Assembly: GCA_025769875.1 (NCBI GenBank)
Contig: JAGFNK010000497.1
Location: 1-38,328, forward strand
Direction of reading: 5' to 3'
Origin: Russula earlei
Taxonomy: Eukaryota > Basidiomycota > Agaricomycetes > Russulales > Russulaceae
DNA: 38,328 bases
The notes under the pieces are model-generated. The model was not told the origin of the DNA. It saw only the letters and a program-made list of their open reading frames with translations, and did not search any database. The translations under genes were made by a program, and so were the position numbers. Below are positions 10,687-20,388 of the stretch, piece by piece (position 1 is the stretch's first letter; each line of letters opens with the position of its first letter).

Positions 10687-11244
10687 CCACTTCTGGGTCC
10701 CAGAATGGGTCCTTTTGGAGCCACCTGACAAGGAATTGGAGTTTAGATGATCTGATGGAGATTATGTGTGCCCATGGGGTTGACCTCAGAGGTAGTGGAG
10801 GTTGGCATCATAAACCTTCTAAGGAACCTCAGGGCTATGCTATGACATGAGGTGAGGGATTGAGCTGAATTAGTTGTGAGATTATTGCAAATCTGTATAT
10901 AAACAACTTGGTCCTGCAAAAAGGGACTGAAACTTTTGTTGAATCATGTTCTCCACATCCCTCTCTCTCTGCGTGAGTCCCAAGCCAGCAGGAATCCACC
11001 TTACAGTGCATGCAATAAGGGTGGTGGTGGAAAGTGGCAGTAACATGAGAGAGAGGGCAGTGGCAGCATGGTCAGTGGTGGCAATGATGTTGCATGGGAG
11101 AGCATGAGCATGAGCATGGCTGTTCCTGGGTCAAGACTGGTTTCAACCAGTCATATCCCCAGTCTTGGTTGAGACTGGTCTGAACTGGTCAATTGACTGC
11201 AAATGACTGCATATAACTGGTCACATGCAGTCTGGTCTGGTATT
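10687..11244. other. Non-coding stretch with a TATA-like motif and a CTGGT-rich cluster
   Basis: No gene is seen. A TATA-like TGTATATAAAC lies near 10894-10904. Near 11002 the text CCACCTTACA resembles the inner end of LTR E, so an unrecognised solo LTR may end here. From 11130 to 11240 the hexamer ACTGGT and relatives recur. Confidence 0.35.
11135..11152. repeat. Short perfect hairpin
   Basis: GACTGGTT and AACCAGTC are exact reverse complements separated by TC. It sits in a local cluster of ACTGGT/GACTG motifs whose role is unknown. Confidence 0.6.
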
Positions 11245-11987
11245 GTACTGCTGATCCTTAAGGACTCAGGAGCAGGTGGGCAAGGGTTGGAACAGATGGT
11301 ACGTGGTGTAGGTGGCGTTGAACAAGAGGATGAGCCAAATGACTAGAATGTACCAGATGGGGACTGGTATGTGTTGCTGGAGGCAGAGGTGAAGACTGGA
11401 GGCCAGTGCAGCGAAGGGGCTTAGACAAGGTGGTCGTTGAAGAGTACCTTGGAGATGAGAGGAGTCTTTAAACTGAGTGGTCATGGGGGAGTACCCAGGA
11501 AGATGAGAGTATCACAAATGGACAGTCTGATGACTGCCATGCTACATTGGGGCTTATATACTGTGTACAGGGTCGATTACAAAGAACTGGAACTATTCTA
11601 GACTCCTTGGTACCATCCAATAGGGCTACAGGGGCATAAACTTGCTTGTGTCAGGTTTCAGGCTTACTGAGCGTGTTACTGATCATTGTGGAGCGATGAC
11701 ATCATTGGAGCTAAATGATGTCATATGAGTTATGCAATGAGTTATAGGAGTTCATGCCACTGTTTTGGGTCCCTGGTGGCTGAGTGGCCATGTGGTTGCC
11801 ACACGATGATTACCCGATTAGGAAATGGGTGCCTGGTTGTGTTATGGTGCCTTTGCAATAGTGATATCTTGCACTGCAGGAGGAGTAGCCCAAGAAACAG
11901 AAGTGTGTTGATGATACAAAGCGAGAGAGGTCTCTCTTGAGTGCAATAGGACAATATATGGCCAGGATCTGGCCTTGGTTTGTAACA
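11245..11987 (-). repeat. LTR A copy A1 (minus), end-truncated and internally deleted
   Basis: On the minus strand it starts TGTTACAAACCAAGG and follows the G1 LTR through the TATA box and the TGGACAGTCT site (11519-11528 on +). About 11 terminal bases are missing at the left. An internal deletion of 73 bp removed the region between two TCATT copies near 11725, within the bZIP-like repeat block of the U3. The first CpG is changed to CA. Confidence 0.85.
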
Positions 11988-12041
11988 ATAAACTAACTAA
12001 CAGTAAATGAATCAGGTGCTTTGCACGTGTACTGAGGCAGT

Positions 12042-12870
12042 TGTTATGAACCAAGGCCAAGTCCTGGCCATGGATTGTCCTATTTCACTCAAGAGAGACC
12101 TCTCTCACTTTGCATTGCCGACTCCCTTCCATTTACTGGGCTATCCCTCCTGTGGTACAAGATATCGCTATTGCAAAGGCACTATAACATGACCAGGCAC
12201 CCGTTTCCTAATCGGGTAATCATCGCGTGGCAGCCACATGGCCACCCAGCCACCATGGACCCGAAACAGCGGCACAAACTCTTAGAAACTGTTGCATAAA
12301 TCATCTGATGTCATCAAGACTCCAATGACATCATGGCTGACTGAGCGACTCCACAAGTGACCTCATAGGCTCACTAAGCGCTCCACAGTGACATCATAAT
12401 GATGTCATCGCTCCACAATGATCAGTAATGCGCTCAGTAAGCCTGAAACTTGACACAAGCAAGTTTATGCCTCTGTAGTCCTATTGGATGGTACCAAAGA
12501 GTCTAGAATAGTCCCAGTTCTTTGTAATTGACCTTGTACACTGTATATAAACCCCAATGAAGCATGGCAGTCATCAGACTGTCCATTTGTGATACTCTCA
12601 TCTTCCTGGGTACTCCCCTGCGACTGCTCAGTCTAAAGTCTTCCCTCGTCCTCAAGGTACTCTTCAACAACCGCCTTGTTTAAAGTCCCTCGCTGCACTG
12701 GCCTCTACTCTTTGCCTCTGCCTCTTGCAACACGTACCAGTCCCCATCTGGTATCTTCTAGTCGTTTGGCTCGTCCTCCTGTTCAACGCAGTTTACGCCG
12801 CGTACTGTCTGTTCCGACCCTTGCCCACCTGCTCCTGAGTCCTTAGTGATCAGCAGTACGTGTCTTGACA
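12042..12870 (+). repeat. LTR A copy A2, solo LTR with 5-bp target duplication GCAGT
   Basis: It starts TGTTATGAACCAAGG and ends GTACGTGTCTTGACA, 829 bp. GCAGT occurs at 12037-12041 and 12871-12875. The intact B copy B3 shows a single GCAGT at the equivalent site, which proves insertion of A2 into B1 followed by LTR-LTR recombination. TATATAAA and AGACTGTCCA (12576-12585) are kept. Confidence 0.95.
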
Positions 12871-12931
12871 GCAGTGAACATGTGGACAGTAAAGGCTCTT
12901 ACTCATCAATAGGAGCCTTCTTACTCAGCAG

Positions 12932-12963
12932 CTTACTGAGCATGACTTAGCATGCTCAGTAAG
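12932..12963. repeat. 13-bp palindrome in LTR B
   Basis: CTTACTGAGCATG and CATGCTCAGTAAG are exact reverse complements around a 6-base loop. The same arms occur in B3 at 20961-20992, with one loop base changed. It lies about 75-105 bases upstream of the TATA box, where U3 factor sites are expected. Confidence 0.8.
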
Positions 12964-13323
12964 TGTACTCCGACTTCTGACTCATCCAGCAATTGTGCTT
13001 GATAACAAGGTTATGACTTGTTCCCTATTTAGCAGTTCTCTTGTAGTATATAAGCACTCAATAAAGTAGCAGACAGTCTTCAGACTGTCCATTTGTTTAT
13101 GGCACTCTCTATGCCTGGGATACTTCTTTAATGACCATCCCCTTATGATCATCCTGGCCTCTTCCCTGCATGACTTCTCGATACTACCAGTAACCATACC
13201 TCTTTGGTATTTGGTACTGCTTTGGACCCTACTTCTTGCTCATGCCATCTTGGATGTTTATTGACTTGTCTTTGAACTCATCCCTCGCTCTTGAACTGGA
13301 TTGTTCAACAGTGAGTCTTGACA

Positions 13324-14577
13324 TCAATCTCCCAGTCACTGTGCACTGCCAAGGCAAGAAGCTTGTGAACTTGGCTATGGGTGTTATGAACCAAGGCCAA
13401 GATCAGGCCATGCAGACCAAGATTCTCTTTCCCAAACATGACTACACCTTTTCTACTACTTCCTTAACATCTATCTGTCTCTACTTTAAGGGCTACTCTT
13501 TCTGTGATACAAGATATCACCTTCACAAGACATTGTGGCATGACTAGACACTCCCCTTCCAAATCTAGTAATCACCATGTGCTAGCCACATGGCCACTTA
13601 ACCACCATGGACCCAAAACAGCAGACAGACTCCCAAGACTTCTAGCATACCTCATATGATGTCATCTAGCTCCAATGACATCATGGCTGACTGAGTGACT
13701 CCACAACCTCATCTGCTCACCAAGCACTCCACAGTGATATCATTATGATGTCATTACTCCACAATGACCTCTAATGTCCTGAGTCATCCATAGTACTGAC
13801 ACAAGCAAGTTTGTGCCCCAAGTATCTTATTGAAGGGATCCAAAGAGTCTGGAATAGTCCCTGTAGTTTGTACTCAGCCCTGTACAATGTATATAAGCCC
13901 CAATGTAACATGGCAGTTGTCAAACTGTTCATTTGTGATACTCTCTTCCCAAAGTACTCCTTTGTGACCACTTTGTTTAAAGTCCCTTGCTTCCAAGGTA
14001 CTCCTTTGCAACTGCCTTGTTTCAAGTCTTCACACTGGCCTCTCACCCTCACCTCTGTATACAACAACATCTGCCAGTACCCCATTGGTACCTCCTTGTC
14101 ATTTGGCTTGTCCTTATTGGCAACATCATTGTCAATGTCCATCACCTTGTCCAGTCCCTTGCTCCACCTGCTCCTGAGTCCTAAGTGATCAGCATTACAT
14201 GTCTTGACAATGGGGGAGAATGTGTTGAGGTAATTGACCCCAAACTTCTGCATGAATCCACAAGCAACAAGTTGCACTTTGTACTTGTCAATGGAACCAT
14301 CTTCATTGCATTTGATATGAAAGACCCGTTTTGAGCCTATTATATTCTTGTGGGATGGGTGCAGTATGGTGCTCCAAGTCCTGGTTTGCTCCAAGGTCAT
14401 GATCTCAGTGTCCATGGCTGCTTTCCATTTCAGCCAGTCCTTGCATGCTTGCACCTCCTTGAGTGACCACAGATCACCTTCTGCATCATGGATGGCTGAG
14501 ATGCCTGCATTGCTAAGTTCTGTGAGGAATGCATAATCATTGGTGTTAGTGTCAGTCCTGAATACTGCCTCCTCCAT
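13324..14577 (-). pseudogene. Copia2 reverse transcriptase N-terminal part, split by LTR A5
   Basis: From 14577 leftwards the frame reads KDWLKWKAAMDTEIMTLEQ, then GSKRVFHIKCN and GFMQKFGVNYLNTFSPI, which is the start of a Copia RVT_2 domain. A5 (13382-14219) interrupts it right after TFSPI. On the other side the frame resumes with A-K-F-T-S and L-L-A-L-A-V-H-S-D-W-E-I-D, matching the next block of the domain, then is cut by LTR B1. The catalytic YVDD and everything after it are missing. Confidence 0.85.
13382..14219 (+). repeat. LTR A copy A5, solo LTR with target duplication ATGGG
   Basis: It starts TGTTATGAACCAAGG and ends CATGTCTTGACA, 838 bp. ATGGG flanks it at 13377-13381 and 14220-14224. 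It is among the most diverged A copies: the self-primer site reads AAACTGTTCA instead of AGACTGTCCA. It sits inside the Copia2 reverse transcriptase. Confidence 0.93.
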
Positions 14578-14770
14578 GCTAGGTCTGGCTGCCCCTCTTG
14601 GTTTCCTTCAGCTGGTGTCAGTGCTGGTGGTGCCTTACCTTGTCCAATGGCTTCAGAATGCATTCTGATCTTCATATGGGCTAGACTGGCAATTTTGCCT
14701 TTCTTGGTGTCCTTGGCATTGGGGGCAGCTTCTTCTTTGGAATGACCAGTATTGATGGATTGGGTGCATC

Positions 14771-15543
14771 TAGTGATGTGCAGGGCCTGGCTCAGCTCAA
14801 AAGCCCTGGCTTGGGCTCAGCTTGATGTGGCTTGGGCTCAGAAAAATAGTGGGCTGGGCCCTAGTGGAAGGGTCAGGCCAGGCCTGGCTTGGCTCAGGCT
14901 CAGGCTGTGACTTTGGGTCATGTGACATGCACTCGCACTTGTAGAGAGAGACTCATTGTATATCGACCTAGCAGTCACCTACATGTCTTGCATGAATACA
15001 TCATCTTCATCATGATGGAGTTGATGTTGGAATTGGCAGGTCTGATGCCACAGACAAGGATGATTGGTGTCATTTAGCAGCTTCATCACTGGCTTGCTTC
15101 ACTTCAATAGTACATTTATGGGCAGAGAGTGTGGGTGACGCCAAATTGGAGGCATCAAGAAGCTTTCTTGATGCTGTCAGTAACCATTTTGGGCAAGGCG
15201 CTAATGAAGCAGTATTTGTTGACATCCTCAGTGACAGTGGGAATAGTATGATTCTTGTGTTTGGGCTGTATTTTCATGGCAGAAAAACAGCACAAATTCA
15301 TGGATGGATGGGGAAAAAGAAAATGCAGAACTCAGAATTACAATTTGAGCACATGACCAAGGTCAACATGTCACATCATATTGACACTATAAAGCTGTGG
15401 CTTGAGGGCCCAGCTCAGGCTTCATTGAGCACAAGCTGGGCCATGGGCCCTACAAAGCCAGCTAGAAGGCCTGGCTTGGCTTGGGCTTCTAGGGCTTGGC
15501 AGCCAGGGCTTGATGGCTTGGAGCCAAGCCTTGCACATCACTA
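14771..15543. mobile_element. Non-autonomous hAT-like DNA transposon with 8-bp target duplication
   Basis: It is 773 bp long, bounded by inverted ends TAGTGATGTGCA(G/A)GGC, which match for about 23 bases with two mismatches. The 8-bp direct repeat GGTGCATC lies at 14763-14770 and 15544-15551; an 8-bp duplication is the hAT signature. The subterminal regions are rich in GGCTTGGGCTC-type repeats. No transposase frame is present, so it depended on a partner elsewhere. It landed in the Pro-rich linker of Copia2. Confidence 0.85.
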
Positions 15544-15551
15544 GGTGCATC

Positions 15552-16336
15552 CTCCCACAGGTCTTTGGGTTCCAATTGCTCTGGTGGTGGCATTGTAACC
15601 TGTGGGGTAGGGGTGAGTCTGCCCAGCATTGTCATCTCAGCCTCTCCTTCAGTCTCCACTTCTTTGGCCTGTGTCAGTGAGCCTTCCAAAGTGCATGCTG
15701 TGAGGCTTGGACTTGTTGGCATGCCTATGGGTGGAATAATGGGTTGTGGTTGGATGCCAATTTGAGGTGGTGTGATGCCAGTGGGGCTGGGTGCAATGGG
15801 CTGGTGGAAAGTAATAGACATGGGTATGAACTTTATGTTTCTTTCCACAGATACTTTGTGCTTGTTGGCACAATAAATGTGATGTCTGTGCATGCTTTTG
15901 TTGTCATATCTGACCCACTGCACTTCAATGCTGTGAGCATCAAGTTTTGATCCAGTGTCCAAATGAACCCAGATGTGCTGTCCCCATTCCAGCATGCCAC
16001 TCAAGTCTGTCTGTACCTGTTGAGCCATTCAAAGGGGGTGTGATGTCCAAGTGCCTTTGTTGAGGTTCAGTTCTTCAACCATATGGTGTGGTGGACTGCT
16101 TTGCCCCATAGATACTTGGGGAGTCAAGACTGGTGGAGCATTGCTCATGTTTGTTTGAGCAGGTGGCAGTTTAGCAATTCAGCAACACCATTGTGCTGAG
16201 GTGTGTCATGTGTTGTGAGGCAGTGCTTGGTGCCTTGCTCCTGTAAGAGATCTGTGAATTTATTTCTTGTGTATTTGCCTCCTCTGTCAGAGCAAAGTCA
16301 CTTGATGCATGCATTGTGCTGCATTTGTGACTGTCC
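15552..16336 (-). pseudogene. Copia2 integrase, C-terminal part, and linker
   Basis: Leftwards from 16336 the frame reads C-I-K-stop-L-C-S-D-R-G-G-K-Y, then TPQHNGVAELLN, which gives the second Asp and the Glu of the D,D,E integrase core. Next comes LPKYLWGKAVHHTIW and a tail with WVRYDNKS and VSVERNIKF. The TGA (TCA at 16298-16300 on +) replaces the arginine of the usual IKRLRSD motif, and the next Cys replaces Arg, both readable as CpG transitions. The first catalytic Asp is lost at the LTR B junction. A Pro/Thr-rich linker follows. Confidence 0.85.
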
Positions 16337-17315
16337 AGATGTCAGGATCCACTGTTGAACAATCCAGTTCAAGAGTGAGAGGAAAGCTTGGAGACAAGTT
16401 GATAGACATCCAAGACAGTGTGGGAAAGGAGAAGAATCCAAAGCAGTAACAAATACCAAAGAGGTTACTGTTGTGAACTGAGGCCAAGTCTTGGCCATGT
16501 ATTGTCCTATTTCACTAAAAGAAACTTCTCTCACTTTGCATCATCTATCCACCTTTATTTCCAATGACTGCTCCCTTCTACAAGCATACATCCTCACCCT
16601 CCAAGTCCCTGTGGCTCACTTGGACACCCCCTCCCTATTCAGGTAACCCACCATGTGCTAGCCACATGGCCACTCAGCCACTGAGTCCTGAAACACTGGA
16701 AGGACTCCTAGACCTCCTAGAACAATCCGCATGATGTCATAAAGTGCCACTGACATCATGGCTGACTGAGCAACTCCACTATGACCTCATACACTCACTA
16801 AGCACTCCACAAGTGATATCATTATGATGTCATTGCTCCACAGTCTCCCTAATCATCCTGAGTCAACTGTAGGTCTGACACAACAAGTTTATGCCCCTTG
16901 AATCCAATTGGAGTGGTCCAAAGAGTCTGAGTAATTTTCTGTAGTTCATACTTAGACTTGTAACTAGTATATAAGCCCCAATGTAGCATGGAAGTCATCA
17001 GACTGTCCATTTGTGATACTCTCATCTTCCAGGGTACTCCCCCGCAACTGCTCTGTCTAAAGATTCTGCATGTTCCCAAGGTACTCTTCTACAACTGCCT
17101 TGTTTAAAGCCCCCTCGTGACTCTGGCCTCTGACCTTTGCCTTTGCCTCTTGCAACACATACCAGTACCCATCTGGTACCTCCTCATTGTTTGGCTCATC
17201 CTCTTGTGCAATGCTTTACTCAATTCTTACCATCTGTTCCGACCCTTGTCCACCTGCTGCTGAGTCCATAGTGATCAGCAGTACATGTCTTGACAGTTAC
17301 TGGCAGCATGGAGAA
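16337..17315 (-). repeat. LTR B copy B2 (minus), split by A4, right part lost
   Basis: It starts TGTCAGGATCCACTGTTGAA, matching the reverse complement of the LTR B 3' end. It runs to 16468 and resumes at 17296 (GTTACTGGCAG), as in B3. After 20 bases it is cut by LTR A3. The rest is not seen. Confidence 0.8.
16469..17295 (+). repeat. LTR A copy A4, solo LTR with target duplication GTTAC
   Basis: It starts TGTTGTGAACTGAGG and ends GTACATGTCTTGACA, 827 bp. GTTAC flanks it at 16464-16468 and 17296-17300. It is an old copy with many substitutions. The TATATAAG and AGACTGTCCA (17000-17009) are unchanged. It was inserted into LTR B2. Confidence 0.93.
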
Positions 17316-18114
17316 TGTCAAGACACATACTGCTGATCACTAAGGACTCAGGAGCAGGTGGGCAAGGGTCAGAACAGATGATATGTAGCATAGGTGGTGT
17401 TAAACAAGAGGACAAGCCCAATGACAAGGAGGTACCAGATGGGGACTGGTAGGTGTTGCAAGAGACAGAGGCAAAGGCTAGAGGCCAGTGTAGCAAGGGG
17501 GCTTTAAACAAGGCGGTTGTTGAAGAGTACCTTGAAGATGAGAGGAGTCTTTAAACTGAGAGGTCATGGGGGAGTACCTAGGAAGATGAGAGGATCACAA
17601 ATGGACAGTCTGATGACTGCCATGCTTCATTGGGGCTTATATACAGTGTACAGGGTTGATTACAAAGAACTGGAATTATTCTAGACTCTTTGGTACCATC
17701 CAATAGGATTACAGAGGCATAAACTCGCTTGTGTCAAGTTTCAGGCTTACTGAGCACATTACTGATCATTGTGGAGCGATGACATCATTATGATGTCATT
17801 GTGGAGTGCTTAGTGAGCCTATGAGGTCACTGTGGAGTCGCTCAGTCAGCCATGATGTCATTGGAGCCTTGATGACATCAGATGAGTTATGCAACAGTTT
17901 CTAAGAGTTTGTGCTGCTGTTTCAGGTTCTTGGTGGTTGGGTGACCATGTGGCTGCCACGCGATGATTACCCAATTAGGAAACGGGTGCCTGGTTGTGTT
18001 ATAGTGCCTTTGCAATAGTGATATCTTGCACTGCAGGAGGGGTAGCCCAAGAAATGGAAGGGAGTTGGCAATGCAAAGTGAGAGAGGTCTCTCTTGAGTG
18101 AAATAGGACAATAT
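17316..18114 (-). repeat. LTR A copy A3 (minus), cut at its 5' end
   Basis: It begins TGTCAAGACACATACTGC and follows the reverse complement of LTR A to AATAGGACAATAT, where about 30 terminal bases are replaced by another repeat. It lies tail to tail with A4 across 20 bases. TGGACAGTCT is present at 17602-17611. Confidence 0.88.
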
Positions 18115-18832
18115 TGTTAAGGCTCCAAAGTGCCTTAAATAAGATCAATGGTCGCGTCTATAAACACGTCCTACCAATGCAGATATGCTTGAGTCAAGCA
18201 AGCAATACTCGTGGAGGGGAAGGAGTGTTAGATCCTTCTAGAGTATGACAACAAGATGAGAGGGGCTCTGCAGACGGGGTAGGAGTCAACTGTTTGGGAT
18301 TGGCAAACTAAGTCGAGCTTAAGGCTCAACTGTTTCTACTGGAGGCTTTATATAGCCCTACAGGGATAAGGTTCATGCTACTGTAATACTGGTTGGTGCT
18401 ATAGAAGCAAAAGGCGGCTCATAAAAGCGAGGTTGCTTCTATGTAAACGATCTCAGTGCTGGAAGCATTAAGTGCTTCCCCAATCAAGGAATCAACATAC
18501 GTGGCGGTACAGGAACATCTGGGACAGGAGCAATGCTACTCATTGCTTCCTCAGTACATCTTCTGAAAAATACGATCAACGCGTTTCGAATGTGATATCA
18601 ATGAACATAAACGATCAAGATCTGACGCACGCGTAATGGAAACAGTGCAGTCCATAGTTCAGGTGTTCCGGCATCTTCCGGACCCCAAACCACTTGGTAA
18701 CATGCCTGTCTTTTGTGCTTTTCCTGTCCCTTAGCCTTAGTTCCCACCTGTATCTGCTACCATCTTGAATAAAGTTGCCCTGTTGTTCCCTTATCATCTG
18801 TGTGAACCTGAGTGCAGTCAAATGAACAAACA
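18115..18832 (+). repeat. Candidate LTR D, boundaries provisional
   Basis: It begins TGTTAAGG exactly where LTR A3 breaks off and may end at AACAAACA (18832), giving TG...CA. A TATA-like TTTATATAG lies near 18348 and AATAAA at 18768-18773, both fitting + orientation. The left flank AATAT is not repeated at the proposed right end, so the right boundary or the element type may be wrong. CpGs are common here, so it is relatively young. Confidence 0.35.
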
Positions 18833-18988
18833 CGTTCTTGCATTCCCGCTAGGTGCTCCTCTTCTTTAGAGCTTCAGTCTTATGAAGTCATTCTGCATTC
18901 TTGGACACACTTCACCGTCCCATGGGCTCAGGTGTGCACTTCCTGCGGGGGCTCCTTCCTGGCACACGACCATGCTACTGTCACACGA
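18833..18988. other. Unassigned DNA between candidate LTR D and LTR C2
   Basis: No frame or repeat can be supported. The last five bases, CACGA, are one half of the C2 target duplication. Confidence 0.4.
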
Positions 18989-19592
18989 TGTTACAGCGTT
19001 GTGGCCGTAAGAGCGTTAGCTCACAATTCAGTGGGGCCAAGTCCCTGTGACTTGGTTCAAGGGTTTCAGTGGGGCTGGCTCAAGGAGACCAGGTCAGAGG
19101 TTTAGCGTCTCAAGGCTGAGTCAGACAATGACTCAGTCCGCAGACAGAGTCGATCTTCTGGTTTCACAGATGAGGAGGACGATGAGAGAGAGGCAGAGGA
19201 GGAAGAGGAACACAAAGGTTCCTTGAGGTGTGCTCAGGTCAAGCAAGATGTAAGCCAGCACAAGCAAGTTGTGATTGAGAGAGTATACAGGGCAAGGGAT
19301 GCGACAGGAAATGGGACAAAGCTAAGCTTGGGGTATTCCCCAGCTTCTACAGGTGCTTAAATACTGTATGTAGCGAGGCTGTACAGTACTATATGTGGAA
19401 CAATAGATAAAGGTGAGCCAATAGCAAAAGAGACTTAACAATAGACGAAACAATAGATGAAACACAAAGAGTTGAAACAATAAGGGCCATCAGTATCAAG
19501 GAATGAAATGTAACCAAGGGGATGGGGCTGAAAGTAAAGAACAATAAGGAGTAGGCTTTAGGGACGAACCAAAAGAGGGATAGATCACAACA
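18989..19592 (-). repeat. LTR C copy C2, solo LTR with target duplication CACGA
   Basis: It is 604 bp, starting TGTTACAGCGTTG and ending GATCACAACA on +. CACGA lies at 18984-18988 and 19593-19597. It is homologous to C1 at 20389-21941 without the nested insert. The minus orientation is inferred from the TATA-like TATTTAAG on that strand and from similarity of the minus-strand start to LTRs A and B. Confidence 0.9.
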
Positions 19593-19800
19593 CACGATAT
19601 GAGGGAAACAACATTGCACACCACAACACTTGAGTCAAAAACACTATGGGGCTGCCTCAAGACAGCCCATGGGTACAACATGAGGGAAACATAATAGATA
19701 TAGACCGCGATTTTGAGTTGTAATTCATCTAATACACATGTGGAGGTGGCTTGAGTCCAGCTCCACCAATTCTCACTCAAATCTTATGAAAACAATGGGG
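19593..19800. other. Unassigned DNA left of the G2 integrase
   Basis: The motif ATGGGGCTGCCT occurs at 19646-19657 and again at 19795-19806. No similarity to the G1 integrase tail or chromodomain is visible, so the 3' end of G2 (end of integrase, chromodomain, LTR) has been lost or replaced. Confidence 0.4.
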
Positions 19801-19811
19801 CTGCCTAGCCC

Positions 19812-20388
19812 TCATTCAGGCGTTTCAGGGACAATAAGTTTTATGTGAATTGAAGCTGTTTTGAGGGAGATATTCGCCCCGCACATTTGAGAGGGTTTTC
19901 TGCACCAATTTGGGTGGAATTCAAACTCCACCAAGTGCGCTGAAAATGGCAATAATCCTGCCCAGTTATTTTGTTGGTGGTTACAGAAGATTCCTAAGTA
20001 TTGTTCTAATTCCTGATTGACCCTTTCTGTTTTGCTGTCGGTCTGAGGGTGGTAAGCTGTGCTGAGGGAGGACTTGACATTTAATTTTTTCCACAATTCC
20101 TGAGTTACTTTTGCCACAAACTGGGGGCCCCGATCTGAAATATCCTGGGACGGAAGCCCTATGCGTCTCCACACATTGCTCATAATTAGGGAGGCCGTAT
20201 CCTCTGCAGTAATGGTCTTGTGGCATGGGGTGATGATAATGGCCTTGCTGAAGTGGTCAACCACCACCAGTAAGCTGTCATATCCCTGTGACAGAGGGAG
20301 GTCCACAATGAAGTCCATCATAATGCTGTCCCAGATCTTGCCCATTGGGGTGAAGGGCACTAGTGGTACTCTTGTTGCTGGGTGATTC
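19812..20388 (-). pseudogene. G2 integrase core, distal part
   Basis: From 20388 leftwards the frame reads MGKIWDSIMMDFIVDLP, then LLVVVDHFSKAIIITPCHK, DISDRGPQFVAK and TAYHPQTDSKTERVNQ. This gives the D, D and E of a Gypsy rve integrase with the same spacing as in G1. The 20388 end is the LTR C1 junction; the zinc-binding half of the enzyme is on the other side (21942 onwards). After about 19940 the match to G1 fades and the frame stops at 19812, so the GPY/F region and chromodomain are absent. Confidence 0.85.

Larger units (their letters stand above)
11988..13323 (+). repeat. LTR B copy B1, left part missing, split by A2
   Basis: The sequence from TAAACTAACTAACAG (11989) to 12041 and from 12871 to 13323 is continuous in the uninterrupted B copy at 20603-21564. 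It contains TATATAAG near 13037, AGACTGTCCATTTGT at 13082-13096 and the LTR end GTCTTGACA. Its 3' end abuts Copia2 reverse transcriptase DNA. The first roughly 450 bp of the LTR are absent; A1 lies in their place. Confidence 0.85.
13324..16336 (-). mobile_element. Copia2: fragment of a second Ty1/Copia element
   Basis: Minus-strand integrase (16336 to about 15900), a Pro-rich linker and the start of reverse transcriptase can be followed leftwards to 13324. It is a different family from Copia1, judged by its integrase sequence. It has been cut by solo LTR A5 and a hAT-like element, and LTR B copies abut it on both sides. Gag, protease, most of RT, RNase H and its own LTRs are not in the window. 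Confidence 0.85.

Noticed and set aside
12075..12299. A 60-75-codon frame (SYFTQERPLSLCI..., ending HKLLETVA or similar) open in most LTR A copies
   Set aside because: It has no ATG and begins at a TTG. Its recurrence follows simply from the copies being the same LTR. It shows no protein-like conservation beyond the DNA.
10441..18292. Shared GGGGTAGGAGTCAAC at about 10441 and 18278
   Set aside because: Fifteen bases match but similarity stops immediately on both sides. It is not enough to call a repeat family.
18615..18833. Minus-strand 72-codon frame in candidate LTR D (RFTQMIREQQGNFIQDG...)
   Set aside because: It looks protein-like but has no recognisable domain or homologue in the window and lies within a probable LTR.
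19646..19806. Two copies of ATGGGGCTGCCT 149 bases apart as possible target duplication or recombination scar
   Set aside because: The flanks do not show element ends of the TG...CA kind, and 12 bases could be chance.
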